Below, one piece after another: positions 37,682-47,294 of a DNA stretch of 64,000 nt; the first letter of the stretch is position 1, and each line of letters opens with the position of its first letter. The notes beneath the pieces are model-generated. The model did no database searches, was not told where the DNA came from, and saw only the letters and a program-made list of their open reading frames with translations. The stretch spans positions 1,485,007 to 1,549,006 of the forward strand of contig JAHBXC010000001.1 of NCBI GenBank assembly GCA_019636675.1, read 5' to 3'. The position numbers and the translations under genes were made by a program. The stretch is from Phycisphaeraceae bacterium. Its GTDB lineage: Bacteria > Planctomycetota > Phycisphaerae > Phycisphaerales > UBA1924.

Positions 37682-39085
37682 TCAGTGGCAGGTCTGACCG
37701 AACCTCGTCAGCACGGAGTTAAGGTCGCTGAAGTTGATCACGCCGTTGGCGTCGGTGTCTCCCGGGCAGATCACGGTAAGCGTGAAGTCCTGGCTCACGC
37801 TGCTGCCGCAGAGCCCCACCATCTCGGCGGAATAGACGCCCGCGTCGCTGGCGCTGACGCTCGGGATCGTGAGGAGGGGGATCCCGGTCGTGGTCAGAAC
37901 ATGGCCGTTCTTGCGCCACACGACTGACGCATAGAGCGAGTTCGCGCTCGGGAGTGCCACGAGCGTCGCGGGCTGCCCTTCCGCGACGGAGACCGACGCG
38001 GGCGGCGCGGCGAACTGCGGGGCTTCGAAAAGAATGGCCTGGTTGCGGAAATCCGGGAAGAAGTTTGGGCCGGATGCCGACCATCCCCCGGCGAGGATAA
38101 TCTGACCGGCTCGTTCATCAAACGACGCCGCAGGTGCACCGACGAAGAGCGCCGAGCCCGAGAGCGTGAATGTATCGAGAATCGACCAATTTGCGTCGCC
38201 GCTGAGCCTGTAGAGCGCGTCGGTCGGCAGTGGCGCAGACGCGGCGAGCCGGAAGACGACGAGGAACACCCCGCCTGTTGATTGGTTCGCGACGAGCCGG
38301 TGGGCGAGAGTGCCGCCGGGCGGCGGCGCGGTCGCAGGGTTCGTCGTCTCCACGAGCGTGTTCGAGTCGAGCGAGTAGATGAATGTGCGCGGCGGGTTCG
38401 CGATGCTCTCCACGATCACCACCCGGCGTTCGTCGCGATCGTAGACGCATTCGGACTCCAGGCTGGGTGGCAGCAGACCGTCGGTCGCGAGGACTGGCGT
38501 GAGAACGCCGGTTTGCGGGTCAAAGCGGATGACGCCGGAGGTCTGATTGAAGAAGTAGAAGGCGCCTTCGTCGCTCGCGAACGCGACATATCTGGACCTG
38601 GCGGCCGCTGCCGGGTCGAAGATAAGCCCGAGCGGGATGAGCGGGGCGCTGAAGTCGTCGATGTTGAACGCGTACGCGAACTCGAGCCCGTTGACGGTCC
38701 GCACGAGGAGCGCCGCGACGCGCGTTGCAGGATCGATCGCGAGGCCGCTGATGTTGGCGGTGGGAGGGCTTTGAAACTGGGCGACAAGCGGGCTGGTGTC
38801 TCTGGCGCTCCACTCGAACCCGTCCCACCTCCACGCGCCGACGGCGCTCTGGCCGTCGACATCGATCATCCCGAAGGCGTGTGTCTCCCCGGTCGCGGCG
38901 TCGAAGGCCATCCTGAACGGGAGAAGGTTTGATTGCGCCGTCGGAGCGACCTGTCCCCACTCGAAAAGCCCTCCGAGATCGATCGGCTCGATGCACGGAG
39001 ACGCCGAGGAAGGCGACCTTGCGCCCAGTACAAGGGCTGCGACTGCTGACGCCACGATGACGCTTCTGGCCTTGAAGGTTGCCAT
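37682..39085 (-). CDS. Secreted Ig-like protein with single dockerin-like unit
   Basis: The 467-residue protein has a signal peptide (VIVASAVAALVLGARSPSSA), a ~300-residue beta-propeller/kelch-like region (FGMIDVDGQSAVGAWRWDG; AGGWSASG), an Ig-like domain (VAEGQPATLVAL...VVWRKNG...SDAGVYSAEMVGLCG) and one calcium-binding unit (TDANGVINFSDLN). The other secreted proteins here carry two such units. AAGGAG precedes the ATG. It is likely extracellular; function unknown. Confidence 0.82.
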   Translation of the reverse strand: MATFKARSVIVASAVAALVLGARSPSSASPCIEPIDLGGLFEWGQVAPTAQSNLLPFRMAFDAATGETHAFGMIDVDGQSAVGAWRWDGFEWSARDTSPLVAQFQSPPTANISGLAIDPATRVAALLVRTVNGLEFAYAFNIDDFSAPLIPLGLIFDPAAAARSRYVAFASDEGAFYFFNQTSGVIRFDPQTGVLTPVLATDGLLPPSLESECVYDRDERRVVIVESIANPPRTFIYSLDSNTLVETTNPATAPPPGGTLAHRLVANQSTGGVFLVVFRLAASAPLPTDALYRLSGDANWSILDTFTLSGSALFVGAPAASFDERAGQIILAGGWSASGPNFFPDFRNQAILFEAPQFAAPPASVSVAEGQPATLVALPSANSLYASVVWRKNGHVLTTTGIPLLTIPSVSASDAGVYSAEMVGLCGSSVSQDFTLTVICPGDTDANGVINFSDLNSVLTRFGQTCH

Positions 39086-39456
39086 GACCTGCTCCTTGCG
39101 AGCGAGGAGCCCGGGTGCGCGGCAAACGCTCCGCGACCGGACCCGCTCGAGTGGTCTTCCGAGAAAGGGGCGGGTCACCCGACAGAGCGGGCGGCGCTTT
39201 CTCGGGATCGCAAGCACGGCAAGTATCGCGCCCTCACGCCAACCGCCGCGACCCCGGCGGGACACTCGCGTCGTGCAGGCAGGGGGCTGGTAGCTCGGCC
39301 AAAGTGCTGGCCGAACGGACGGGTCGCATCGCGATCTCCGCACGACGCTGGGACACAGCCCGACGACCGCTCGCGTTCCGCGTTTTGCGCGGCGCCTCGG
39401 GCGATGGCTCGGCGGACCCGACCGCCGTGATTCGGAAACGCCTGAATCGTCCAGCC
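39086..39456. other. Non-coding interval
   Basis: The 371 bases between the secreted Ig-like gene and the kinase gene hold no credible gene. A frame stays open here by base composition only. A promoter for the Ig-like gene is expected near its left end, but no clear boxes were seen. Confidence 0.5.
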
Positions 39457-41901
39457 CTACGGGGAAGCCGGGGTCCGGTAGGCGTCGGCCTTCGCGCCGT
39501 GCCCTTTGCCGGGGTCGGTCTTCTCCCAATTCTCGTAGAACGTCACGAGATTGACGGCGATGGCTCCTGGTGGGACGCGGGTGTTGGACGCGTTCCGGTA
39601 GGCCTTGAGTCCGTACGGTTCGCTTTCCTCGAACGCGCCGACGCTCATGCCCATATAGAGGACGTTGTTGTAGGTGAGCACCGCTTCGAACGTGTCCTCG
39701 CCGTAGGCGAGCGCGGCGATGCGTGCGGCTTCGCGCGCGTCCTGATACGCGCTCTCGAGCCGCTCGTGCTGGAACTTGACATACGAGCGGAGGCTGTACG
39801 ACTGGGTCAGCACGCCGTGGTCGGGCCCGAGGAGCCGGGTGCGGATCTCGATGGCCCGGGTGTAGTGGGCGATCGCCTCGTCGGGGCGTCCCTCTTCGCT
39901 CGCGAAGTCGCCCCGGGACATCTCGGCGATCGCCATCTCGAGTGAATCAGGGCCAAAGAGCGACTCGACCTGCTCGAAGGTCTGGAGCATGATCGGACGC
40001 GCTTCGTCGTTTCGATCCATGTTGCTCAGGAGTGAGTACAGAGCTCGCCGGGCGTGGTAAAGGTCTTTGGGGTGCTCGCGCCTGATGCGCTCGAACCCCT
40101 CGACGGCGCGCCGGAGCGCGTCTTCGGCGGGGCCGTCCTCCGCCATGTCGAGATGCTGTGAGCCGATGCGCTGAAGCACGCGCAGCGTTCGGACATCGCG
40201 CGCTCCGTAGAGTGATTCGAGAATCTCGTGCGCTTTCTCGTAGCGTTCGAGGGCCTCGGGATGCCGGCGTATGGACGCGTAGGCGTGCCCGGCCGCGATG
40301 AGCGCCTCGACGGTGCGCGGGTCGCGTTCTCCGAAGAGTGTGGTGCGCGTGCCGTGCGCCGCGCTGGCGAGCGCGATCGCTGTTTCACCCTCGCCGAGTT
40401 GGGTCAGCGTCGCGGCGATGGACAGCCGGACCGTCGCGTCGATCTCGGGCGCGTCGGCGAGGGCGTTCGATTCCTGGAGCCGCTCCGCCGCGAATCGGGC
40501 GGCGTCGCGCATCTTGACATCGCGCCCGAGCTGGGTTGGCAGCGCCGCCGCGATGAGGCCATCGGTCATGAACTGGCTGGTGGCGATCGCGGCCCGGCGT
40601 TCGCGCTCGGCGGTCTCGAGCGCCGCCTGCGCGGTCCGGCGCTGGCGGGCCTCGGACAGCGCGAACGAGGCCGAGACGATGACGGCGCCGACCAGCACGA
40701 CCAGCGATATCGCCAGCGCAGAGGCCAGGGCGCGGTTTCGAGCGACGAACTTCCGCGCGACATACAAGCGGCCGGGCGGGCGCGCCAGCACCGGCTCGTC
40801 GTTGAGATAGCGGCGCAGATCGGCGGCGAGGTCGCCGACCGAGGGGTACCGACGGGCCGGGTCGTGCTCGATCGCGCGCAGAACGATCCAGTCGAGCTCG
40901 CCACGCAGCATGCGCGCGATCTCGCGCGCCTCGGCGCCGCGCGCCGCGGCCGCGACCGTCGAGTCGTCGCCCGGCTTGGTGAAGCGCGTGCTGGGTTTGT
41001 CGGGGGCGACGCCCATCGCCGGTCGCTGCGGGTCGGGATCGAAGGGCCGATCGCCCGTGAGGAGTTCGTACAGCGTGACGCCCAGCGCGTAGACATCGGC
41101 GCGGGTGTCGATCGCGTTCGCGTCGCCGGCGCGCTGCTCGGGGCTCATGTACGCCGGTGTCCCGACGAACTGTCCAGACGCGGTGAAGCGCGCCTCGGAC
41201 CCGGCGTCGAGGGCCCTCGCGATGCCGAAGTCGATCACGCGCACCGACGGGCCCTCGCCGGTGTCGACGACGAGGATGTTGCTTGGTTTGAGATCGCGGT
41301 GGATCACGCCTCGCTGGTGGGCGTGCTCGATCGCGGCGCAGACCTGCAGGAAGAGGGCGATGCGTTCGGGGATAGACGCCTTGCGTGCGTCGCTGAAGTC
41401 GGTGATGGGCCTCCCGTCGATGAAGTCCATCAGGAAGTACGGGCGCCCGCGCGGGGTCGTGCCGGCGTCGAGCACGCGCGCGATGCCGGGGTGGTCGAGC
41501 CGCGCGAGCGTCTGGCGTTCGGCGTTGAAGCGTGCGAGGACCTGCCTCGTGTCCATGCCCGGCTTGACGAGTTTGAGGGCCACCCGGCGCCGGATGGGCT
41601 CTGACTGCTCGGCCTCGAAGACGATGCCGAAACCGCCCTCACCCGCTTCGCGCACGAGCCGGTAGGGGCCGATGAACTCGCCGGGCCTCTCGCTGTCGAG
41701 AAGGTCTTCGAGACCCGGGGGCGGGGCGTCGAGGAGGGGGTCGTGGGCAAGATCGGCCTGTGCGCAGAGCGCGAGCGCGTCGCGCCGGAGCGGCTCGTCG
41801 TCGGGGCACAGCCGCAGCGCTTCGCGCTCGCGTTCCTCGGGCGAGAGATCGGCAATGGCGTCGAAGAGCTGACGGAGGCCGAGGTGTCTCTCGGGGTTCA
41901 T
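39457..41901 (-). CDS. Membrane Ser/Thr protein kinase with C-terminal TPRs
   Basis: The 814-residue protein has a ~75-residue leader, a Hanks-type kinase domain (GEGGFGIVFEA loop, Lys110 in VALKLVK, HRDLKPSN at 201-208, DFG at 224-226, GTPAYMSPEQ activation segment), a membrane helix at about 391-415 and a ~380-residue tetratricopeptide region (HPEALERYEKAHEIL; RPDEAIAHYTRAIEI). Its ATG overlaps the stop of the sigma factor gene (ATGA). In planctomycetes such pairs are common: the kinase is thought to activate the ECF sigma factor by phosphorylation. The TPR part probably senses or docks partners. Confidence 0.92.
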   Translation of the reverse strand: MNPERHLGLRQLFDAIADLSPEEREREALRLCPDDEPLRRDALALCAQADLAHDPLLDAPPPGLEDLLDSERPGEFIGPYRLVREAGEGGFGIVFEAEQSEPIRRRVALKLVKPGMDTRQVLARFNAERQTLARLDHPGIARVLDAGTTPRGRPYFLMDFIDGRPITDFSDARKASIPERIALFLQVCAAIEHAHQRGVIHRDLKPSNILVVDTGEGPSVRVIDFGIARALDAGSEARFTASGQFVGTPAYMSPEQRAGDANAIDTRADVYALGVTLYELLTGDRPFDPDPQRPAMGVAPDKPSTRFTKPGDDSTVAAAARGAEAREIARMLRGELDWIVLRAIEHDPARRYPSVGDLAADLRRYLNDEPVLARPPGRLYVARKFVARNRALASALAISLVVLVGAVIVSASFALSEARQRRTAQAALETAERERRAAIATSQFMTDGLIAAALPTQLGRDVKMRDAARFAAERLQESNALADAPEIDATVRLSIAATLTQLGEGETAIALASAAHGTRTTLFGERDPRTVEALIAAGHAYASIRRHPEALERYEKAHEILESLYGARDVRTLRVLQRIGSQHLDMAEDGPAEDALRRAVEGFERIRREHPKDLYHARRALYSLLSNMDRNDEARPIMLQTFEQVESLFGPDSLEMAIAEMSRGDFASEEGRPDEAIAHYTRAIEIRTRLLGPDHGVLTQSYSLRSYVKFQHERLESAYQDAREAARIAALAYGEDTFEAVLTYNNVLYMGMSVGAFEESEPYGLKAYRNASNTRVPPGAIAVNLVTFYENWEKTDPGKGHGAKADAYRTPASP

Positions 41902-42473
41902 GGCTCGTCGTCGCCCCGCTTGATCTCGTTGGCGAGCCAGGCGCGCGCGAAGCGCCAGTCGCGTTCGATGGTGCGCACGGAGACCTGGAGCATCTCCGCG
42001 ATCTGCTGGTGGGTCAGCCCGGCGTAGTACATGAGGGTCACGACGCGGGCCTGGCGCTCGTCGAGGGCGCCCAGGCGCGTGAGCGCCTCGTCGAGCGCGA
42101 GGAGATCCTCGTCGGAAGCGCCCCCGCCCACCTCGATCCCCAGCACACGCGAATCGAGCGGGAGCCGGTCGCGCCCGCCCCCGTGCTTGCGCGAGGCGCG
42201 CCGTCTCGCGCGATCGACGAGGATGTCGCGCATCGCGCTGGCAGCGGCCCCGAAGAAATGGGCGCGCCCCTCCCATGTCATGTTCTCGTCGCGCACCAGC
42301 TTGACATACGCCTCATGCACGAGCATCGTCGGCTGGAGCGTCGCGCCCGGCGGCAGCCGGCGAAGGCGAGACGCGGCGAGCGCGCGCAGCTCGTTGTAGA
42401 GAAGCGGGAACAGTCGCTCGGAGGCCAGCGGGCCCTCGTTGAGCATCTGCGTGATGTCGTCGCGTTCGCTCAT
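41898..42473 (-). CDS. ECF sigma factor (Ser/Thr-kinase-associated type)
   Basis: The 191-residue protein has region 2 (LFPLLYNELRALAASRL...LVHEAYVKLV), the FFGAAASAMRDILVDRARRR segment typical of Sigma70_ECF proteins of planctomycetes, and region 4 with LTHQQIAEMLQVSVRTIERDWRFARAWL. No anti-sigma factor is adjacent; instead it is translationally coupled to a Ser/Thr kinase, consistent with phosphorylation-controlled ECF groups. It is divergent from the TPR-array gene. Confidence 0.92.
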   Translation of the reverse strand: MSERDDITQMLNEGPLASERLFPLLYNELRALAASRLRRLPPGATLQPTMLVHEAYVKLVRDENMTWEGRAHFFGAAASAMRDILVDRARRRASRKHGGGRDRLPLDSRVLGIEVGGGASDEDLLALDEALTRLGALDERQARVVTLMYYAGLTHQQIAEMLQVSVRTIERDWRFARAWLANEIKRGDDEP

Positions 42474-42800
42474 CGCCGTGCCGATCGTTCTGTCCGGACG
42501 ACGAGTGTACCAGAGGGCGCCCCTCGCACGGCGCCATTCATTCCGATGGACCTGTCGGCGCGCCTCCGGAGTCGCCGGGGGCCATCTCTGGACGCTCGCG
42601 GGCCGGAATGAGTCCGAGACGCCGGGAACACCGCCGCTCAAGGGCGGGGCGTGTTGCCTCCGCGCGAGGTTTGGCAAAGTTGACACAAAGGGGTTTTCAG
42701 ACTCCGTGCCCGGCTGTACCTTCTTCCTTCCGGCGGGGCCCCACCGCTGGAGCCACGGACGGCGGGCGCGTTGGGGGCGGCGTCGAGGACAGGTGCGGCG
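42474..42800. promoter_or_regulatory. Divergent control region between ECF sigma factor and TPR protein
   Basis: The 327 bases have no gene. A TTGACA hexamer lies at 42678-42683 pointing to the TPR gene, but no matching -10 box at normal spacing was found. AGGACAGG lies just before the TPR gene ATG and can serve as its ribosome binding site. Confidence 0.35.
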
Positions 42801-45767
42801 ATGCTTGAGAGCAACCCGGCGATTCGGAAATGCCTCGGGATGGCCGCGGGCCTCTCGCTGCCCATCGCGACCGTTGTGGTCTCGGGGGCCGCGCAGTCCG
42901 CGGGCGGGCTCGGGGCGCCGGCGCTCTCGGTCGGCGCGGGGCTCCTCGGCTTCGCGTCCACGGTCTGGGGCGATCTGCTCGCGAACCGTCTGCAGCGCGG
43001 CATGGACGACGCCGACGCCGAGCGCGACCGCATCTTCAACCACGATCTGGCGAAGGCGGTCGCTGGCTCGATCGCGACGCTGCTCGAGAAGATCGCCAAC
43101 GACGAGTCGCTGCAGGAGCGCGAGCGAGCCGCCCTGCGCGCGGTCGCGAAGGGCGCCGAGGGCGCGTGGCTCGCGATCGTGGACCGCTCGCCGCAGGGGA
43201 TCGAGCCGCTCCTCGAAGAACGCATCGCCAATGTCGTCGTGGCCGACCCGGAGAACCCGGCGCTGGGCCGGTACGGCGATCGCGAGATGTGGCTCGGGGT
43301 GATCCGCGCGATGGCCGCGGAGTGCGGCAAGGACGCCGCGAGCGCGCTGGGGCTGGGCGACGGTACGCAGGAGCCGTCTCGAGGGGCCACACTGGCGATC
43401 GACGCGTGCCATGACGGCTTCGCGCGTCGGTTCTTTGACGACCTGAAGCACGACTTCGCGACGAAAGGGCAGGCGTTCGCGGCGGTGCACCTTCGCATGC
43501 TGGGGGAAGTCCTGTCGCTGGCGCGGAACGGCGCGGGCGCAGACGATCGAACACGACGCCAGATCGATAACCTCAACGAGATCGTCAACGGGCTGATAGC
43601 CGGCATCGTCGAGGCGAACTCCGAACGGAAAGCGGAGTTGAGGGTTATCACCACTGGCCTCATTGAGATCGACGCCCGTCTGAAGCTGCTCCTGGATTCC
43701 AGCCGCACGCAGGGAGAGACACTGGATCGTGTTGAATCGAAGGTGGACCGACTTCTGAGTAATATCCCCGCACAGCTCGCAGCGATTCTCATCAATCGTA
43801 GCCATCTGAGCGCCGCCAGCACGGATCATGCGGCCAACCAGCTCGGCTTCACGGAAGAGGAGATCGCCCTAGCGAGAAGAGCCCGGGAGTCCACGAACGC
43901 CGTCACGCGGGCGCAGGCGCTCATCGTTCTGGGGGAGCATGCCCGCGCGAGAGAGGAGCTCGCGAAGTTCGAGCGGAATGCGGAAGAGGCGGCGGAGGGT
44001 ACGGCGCAGTACTACACCGCGCTGGGCGAGACTTTCTACTTTCAGGAGCGGTACGGCGAGGCGGCGGAGCGATTCGAGCGGGCATACGCGATGATGCGCA
44101 CCCCGGATCGCGCGATCATGCTCGCGAACGCACTCGCGCGGACTACGAGCGGCAATATCCACGCGACGCGTGATCGTGCGATTGCCCTCTATACCGAGGC
44201 CATCGAACTCCCCGGCGCGCCCGCCGAACAGGTCGCCAGGGCCCTCTCCAACCGCGGCGTCGTGCACGGACAGCACGGACGCGTCGAGCAGGAGATCGCC
44301 GACTACACACGCGCCATCGAACTCCCCGGCGCGCCGGCGGAGCAGGTCGCCAGGGCCCTCTACAACCGCGGCTTCATGCACGGACGGCAGGGACGCGTCG
44401 ACGAGGCCATCGCCGATTACACACGCGCCATCGAACTCCCCGGCGCCCCCGCTGAGCAGGTCGCCAGGGCCCTCTACAACCGTGCCATCACGCACGGCAG
44501 CCAGAAACGCGTCGAGCAGGAAATCGCCGACTACACACGAGCCATCGAACTCCCCGGCGCACCCGCGGAGCAGGTCGCCGGGGCCCTCGTCGGCCGCGGC
44601 GTCGCGCACGGACGGCAGGGACGCGTCGAGCAGGAGATCGCCGACTACACGCGAGCCATCGAACTCCCCGGCGCGCCCGCGGAGCAGGTCGCCAGGGCCC
44701 TCTCCAACCGCGGCTTCGCACACGGCAGCCAGGGACGCGTCGAGCAGGAAATCGCCGACTACACACGCGCCATCGAACTCCCCGGCGCGCCGGCGGAGCA
44801 GGTCGCCACGGCCCTCTCCAACCGCGGCTTCGCACACGGCAGCCAGGGACGCGTCGACGAGGCCATCGCCGACTACACACGAGCCATCGAACTCCCCGGC
44901 GCGCACGCGGAGCAGGTCGCCAGGGCCCTCTCCAACCGCGGCGCAGCTCACGGCCGGCAGGGACGCGTCGAGCAGGAAATCGCCGACTACACACGCGTCA
45001 TCGAACTCCCCGGCGCGCCCACAGGGATGGTCGCCAAGGCCCTCTTCAACCGCGGCGTCTTGCACGGCCGGCAGGGACGAATCAACGACGCCGTCGCCGA
45101 CTGCACACGCGCCATCGAACTCCCCGGCGCGCCCGCGGAGCAGGTCGCCAAGGCCCTCTTCGGCCGCGGCGTCGCGCACGGGCTGCAGGGACGCGACGAC
45201 GAAGCCGTCGCCGACTACACACGCGCCATCGAACTCCCCGGCGCGCCCGCGGCGCAAGTCGCCACGGCACTCGTCAACCGCGGCGCAGCTCACGGCCGGC
45301 AGGGACGCGTCGAGCAGGAGATCGCCGACTACACACGCGCCATCGAACTCCCAGGCGCGCCCGCGGAGCAGGTCGCCACGGCCCACTACAACCGCGGCGT
45401 CATACACCGCCAGCAGGGCCGACTCGACGAAGCCATCACCGACTACACACGCGCCATCGAACTCCCCGATGCGCCCGTGGAGATGGTCGCCAGGGCCCTC
45501 TACAACCGCGGCGTCGTGCGCGGACGGCAGGGACGCGACGACGAGGCCGTCGCCGACTACACACGCGCCATCGAACTCCCAGGCGCGCCCGCGGAGTTGG
45601 TCACGAGGTCTCACTTTTTGCGCGGACGCATCCTCTGCACTAACGGTGAGAAAGCGAACGGCTGTTCCGACCTCCGTCGCGCTGCCGAGCTCGCTCGGGA
45701 GAACGGGTTGTCGGATCTGCTCGGGAATGTGAACCGGGCCCTGCTCGCCGCGGGCTGCGACGATTGA
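42801..45767 (+). CDS. Large TPR protein with near-identical 38-residue repeats
   Basis: The 988-residue protein has an N-terminal ~300-residue part with two hydrophobic stretches (residues ~15-55), a helical middle with coiled-coil character (ETLDRVESKVDRLLSNI), a few ordinary TPRs, then from residue ~467 thirteen units of 38 residues with the pattern A-IELPGAPAEQVARAL-NRG-HGRQGRVEQEIADYTR. The units keep TPR consensus Gly/Ala positions with a 4-residue insertion. It is probably a protein-interaction scaffold. ATG at 42801 is preferred to one 30 bases upstream because of the AGGACAGG site. It is divergent from the sigma factor/kinase pair. Confidence 0.85.
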   Translation: MLESNPAIRKCLGMAAGLSLPIATVVVSGAAQSAGGLGAPALSVGAGLLGFASTVWGDLLANRLQRGMDDADAERDRIFNHDLAKAVAGSIATLLEKIANDESLQERERAALRAVAKGAEGAWLAIVDRSPQGIEPLLEERIANVVVADPENPALGRYGDREMWLGVIRAMAAECGKDAASALGLGDGTQEPSRGATLAIDACHDGFARRFFDDLKHDFATKGQAFAAVHLRMLGEVLSLARNGAGADDRTRRQIDNLNEIVNGLIAGIVEANSERKAELRVITTGLIEIDARLKLLLDSSRTQGETLDRVESKVDRLLSNIPAQLAAILINRSHLSAASTDHAANQLGFTEEEIALARRARESTNAVTRAQALIVLGEHARAREELAKFERNAEEAAEGTAQYYTALGETFYFQERYGEAAERFERAYAMMRTPDRAIMLANALARTTSGNIHATRDRAIALYTEAIELPGAPAEQVARALSNRGVVHGQHGRVEQEIADYTRAIELPGAPAEQVARALYNRGFMHGRQGRVDEAIADYTRAIELPGAPAEQVARALYNRAITHGSQKRVEQEIADYTRAIELPGAPAEQVAGALVGRGVAHGRQGRVEQEIADYTRAIELPGAPAEQVARALSNRGFAHGSQGRVEQEIADYTRAIELPGAPAEQVATALSNRGFAHGSQGRVDEAIADYTRAIELPGAHAEQVARALSNRGAAHGRQGRVEQEIADYTRVIELPGAPTGMVAKALFNRGVLHGRQGRINDAVADCTRAIELPGAPAEQVAKALFGRGVAHGLQGRDDEAVADYTRAIELPGAPAAQVATALVNRGAAHGRQGRVEQEIADYTRAIELPGAPAEQVATAHYNRGVIHRQQGRLDEAITDYTRAIELPDAPVEMVARALYNRGVVRGRQGRDDEAVADYTRAIELPGAPAELVTRSHFLRGRILCTNGEKANGCSDLRRAAELARENGLSDLLGNVNRALLAAGCDD
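44199..45680. repeat. 114-base tandem repeat array (13 units)
   Basis: GCCATCGAACTCC (or GTC/with minor changes) recurs exactly every 114 bases at 44199, 44313, 44427, 44541, 44655, 44769, 44883, 44997, 45111, 45225, 45339, 45453 and 45567. The units are nearly identical in DNA, not only in protein, indicating recent expansion or homogenisation. The last unit is degenerate. Confidence 0.95.
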
Positions 45768-45815
45768 GCGCCTTTGGCGTTCTGGCCGGACCCCGTCTCG
45801 CGTCTTTCGGTTGAC

Positions 45816-45836
45816 GCCGGGGCGCATGGCCCCGGC
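45816..45836. terminator. Hairpin between the TPR gene and tRNA-Cys
   Basis: GCCGGGGC at 45816-45823 pairs with GCCCCGGC at 45829-45836, loop of five bases. No T-run is present on either side, so terminator function is tentative. It separates two convergent genes. Confidence 0.4.
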
Positions 45837-45849
45837 GGTTCACTCGCAA

Positions 45850-45923
45850 AGGCCGCGGTGGGATTCGAACCCACGGATAACGGATTTGCAATCCGTCCCC
45901 TTAGACCACTCGGGCACGCGGCC
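45850..45923 (-). tRNA. tRNA-Cys (anticodon GCA)
   Basis: On the minus strand the acceptor GGCCGCG pairs with CGCGGCC, the anticodon stem ACGGA/TCCGT encloses loop TTGCAAA (anticodon GCA), and the T arm is GTGGG-TTCGAAT-CCCAC. The discriminator is U, the cysteine identity base. The 3' CCA is not encoded. Confidence 0.95.
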
Positions 45924-46014
45924 GGGATGTCGTCGGGGGGCTGGGCCTCTCCGACGGGCCGAATGGTAGCCGCGACGCCGGGCGGCGGGCGGGGCGGGCT
46001 GATATCGTGCGGGC

Positions 46015-47094
46015 ATGACGCGTTGCGCCGCCCTCCGAACCGTGGTTCTGCTGGCCCTCGTCGGCGGCGTTCAGCCGGCGTGGGCGGCGGCGCAGCCGGT
46101 CGAGCCGGATGATTCCGTCGAGGCGCGCATCCGGCGTCTGGAGCGTGCGGCGAGGGAGTTCGCGCCGGCGCGCCCCAGCGCCGAGACCGAGGTCCGCCAG
46201 GCGGGCCCGGGCGCCGAGCAGTTCGCCGGCATCGCGCGCGACCCGCTGGGCAACATCCGCCCCGGGCTGCTGCGCGAGGGCGCGACGGTCATCGATGTGC
46301 GAGGGCGTGTCGCGAACACTTCGGCCGGGTGGATCTTCGCCGCCGACCCGGTGGCGCCCTCCGGAGACGACGATCGCGTCCTGCTGCGCCTGCTGCCCGG
46401 CCCTGCGTCGGAGCGCCTGCGCGCCGAGGTGGTCGCGCGCGAGTCGGAGGGGCTCGAGCCGGCGACCTTCCGTCTCAGCGGGCGCGTGCTGACCGACCGC
46501 GGGCGGGTGTTCCTGCTGCCCACGTTCGCGACAGTCGTCTCGCCGCCGGCGGCGCCGGAGGATCGGGCCGAACTCTTTGAGGATGAGGACGACGAGTTCG
46601 CGTGGGGGCCCGAGAACATCGACGAGGAGCGCGAGACGAAACCGGCTCGCGCGCCCGAGCGCGAGCCGGAGCGCGACGAGGAGCGCGACCCGAGCGTGCG
46701 CGCGCTGATCGAGCGTCTGGAGCGCGCGAGCGAGGCGGATCGCGAGGGGCTGGACGAGACGCTGCTGGGGTACGCGCCGTCGGAGGAGGCGGGCGTGCGT
46801 CTGGTGCTGGCGCGCTCGGCGCGCCTGTCGCGGGGTTCGGACGGGCGTCTCGCGGCGCTGTTCGAGGCGGGCTCGGCGTCGCCGACGCGCGACGAGGCGC
46901 TGCCTTCGACGCGGATGGTGTTCCTGCCCTGTCGCCTGCTGGGCGCGCTGGAGGGCGTGTGGGCGTCGCGCGGCGACGGGGCGCGTCTGCTCGTCAGCGG
47001 CGAGGCGTTCCGCGACGGGAACGAGTGGTTCCTGCTGCCCTCCCTGGTCGAGGTGGAGCCCCCGGCGATGTCTGGTTTGCGGACGCTGCGCTGA
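46015..47094 (+). CDS. Hypothetical secreted protein
   Basis: The 359-residue protein has a signal peptide ending PAWAAAQ. Two similar globular parts are seen: residues ~75-180 (REGATVIDVRGRV...FLLPTFATVV) and ~265-350 (RSARLSRGSDGRLAALFE...WFLLPSLVEV), both ending in an FLLP-type strand, separated by a highly charged Glu/Arg linker (~190-250). The internal similarity suggests a duplicated beta domain. No known family is recognised. Probably periplasmic. Confidence 0.7.
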   Translation: MTRCAALRTVVLLALVGGVQPAWAAAQPVEPDDSVEARIRRLERAAREFAPARPSAETEVRQAGPGAEQFAGIARDPLGNIRPGLLREGATVIDVRGRVANTSAGWIFAADPVAPSGDDDRVLLRLLPGPASERLRAEVVARESEGLEPATFRLSGRVLTDRGRVFLLPTFATVVSPPAAPEDRAELFEDEDDEFAWGPENIDEERETKPARAPEREPERDEERDPSVRALIERLERASEADREGLDETLLGYAPSEEAGVRLVLARSARLSRGSDGRLAALFEAGSASPTRDEALPSTRMVFLPCRLLGALEGVWASRGDGARLLVSGEAFRDGNEWFLLPSLVEVEPPAMSGLRTLR

Positions 47095-47294
47095 GCCGCG
47101 CCGGGGCGCGCGTTCGCGGACGCACGCCCTCGCGACCGTCGGGGGCCCGGGTGTTTCTCGGTCGACAGCCCGCGTGTTCGGAGAGGGTTGCGCCCCTTCC
47201 CCAGTGAAACTGGTCAAGCGGGGCAAGATCAGGCCCGATCCCAGCAGCGACGCACGCTCGCGGATGTCGCGGCGGCGCGCTCGGAGGCGACGGC

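Noticed and set aside
39086..39529. N-terminal extension of the Ig-like secreted protein
   Set aside because: It would bury the signal peptide; the ATG at 39085 has a strong AAGGAG site.
42678..42683. TTGACA as a full sigma-70 promoter for the TPR gene
   Set aside because: No acceptable -10 hexamer at 16-18 bases spacing, so only noted, not called.
44199..45680. Possible CRISPR array
   Set aside because: The whole 114-base unit is conserved and coding; there are no unique spacers and no cas genes.
43869..45827. 652-residue minus-strand frame and a 520-residue plus-strand frame across the TPR array
   Set aside because: They exist because a 114-base repeat (a multiple of three) keeps every frame open; they show no real protein pattern. 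The TPR frame has consensus residues and upstream domains.
45850..45923. tRNA-Cys as an integration site for a mobile island
   Set aside because: No integrase or repeated tRNA 3' end was found nearby; flanking genes look chromosomal.
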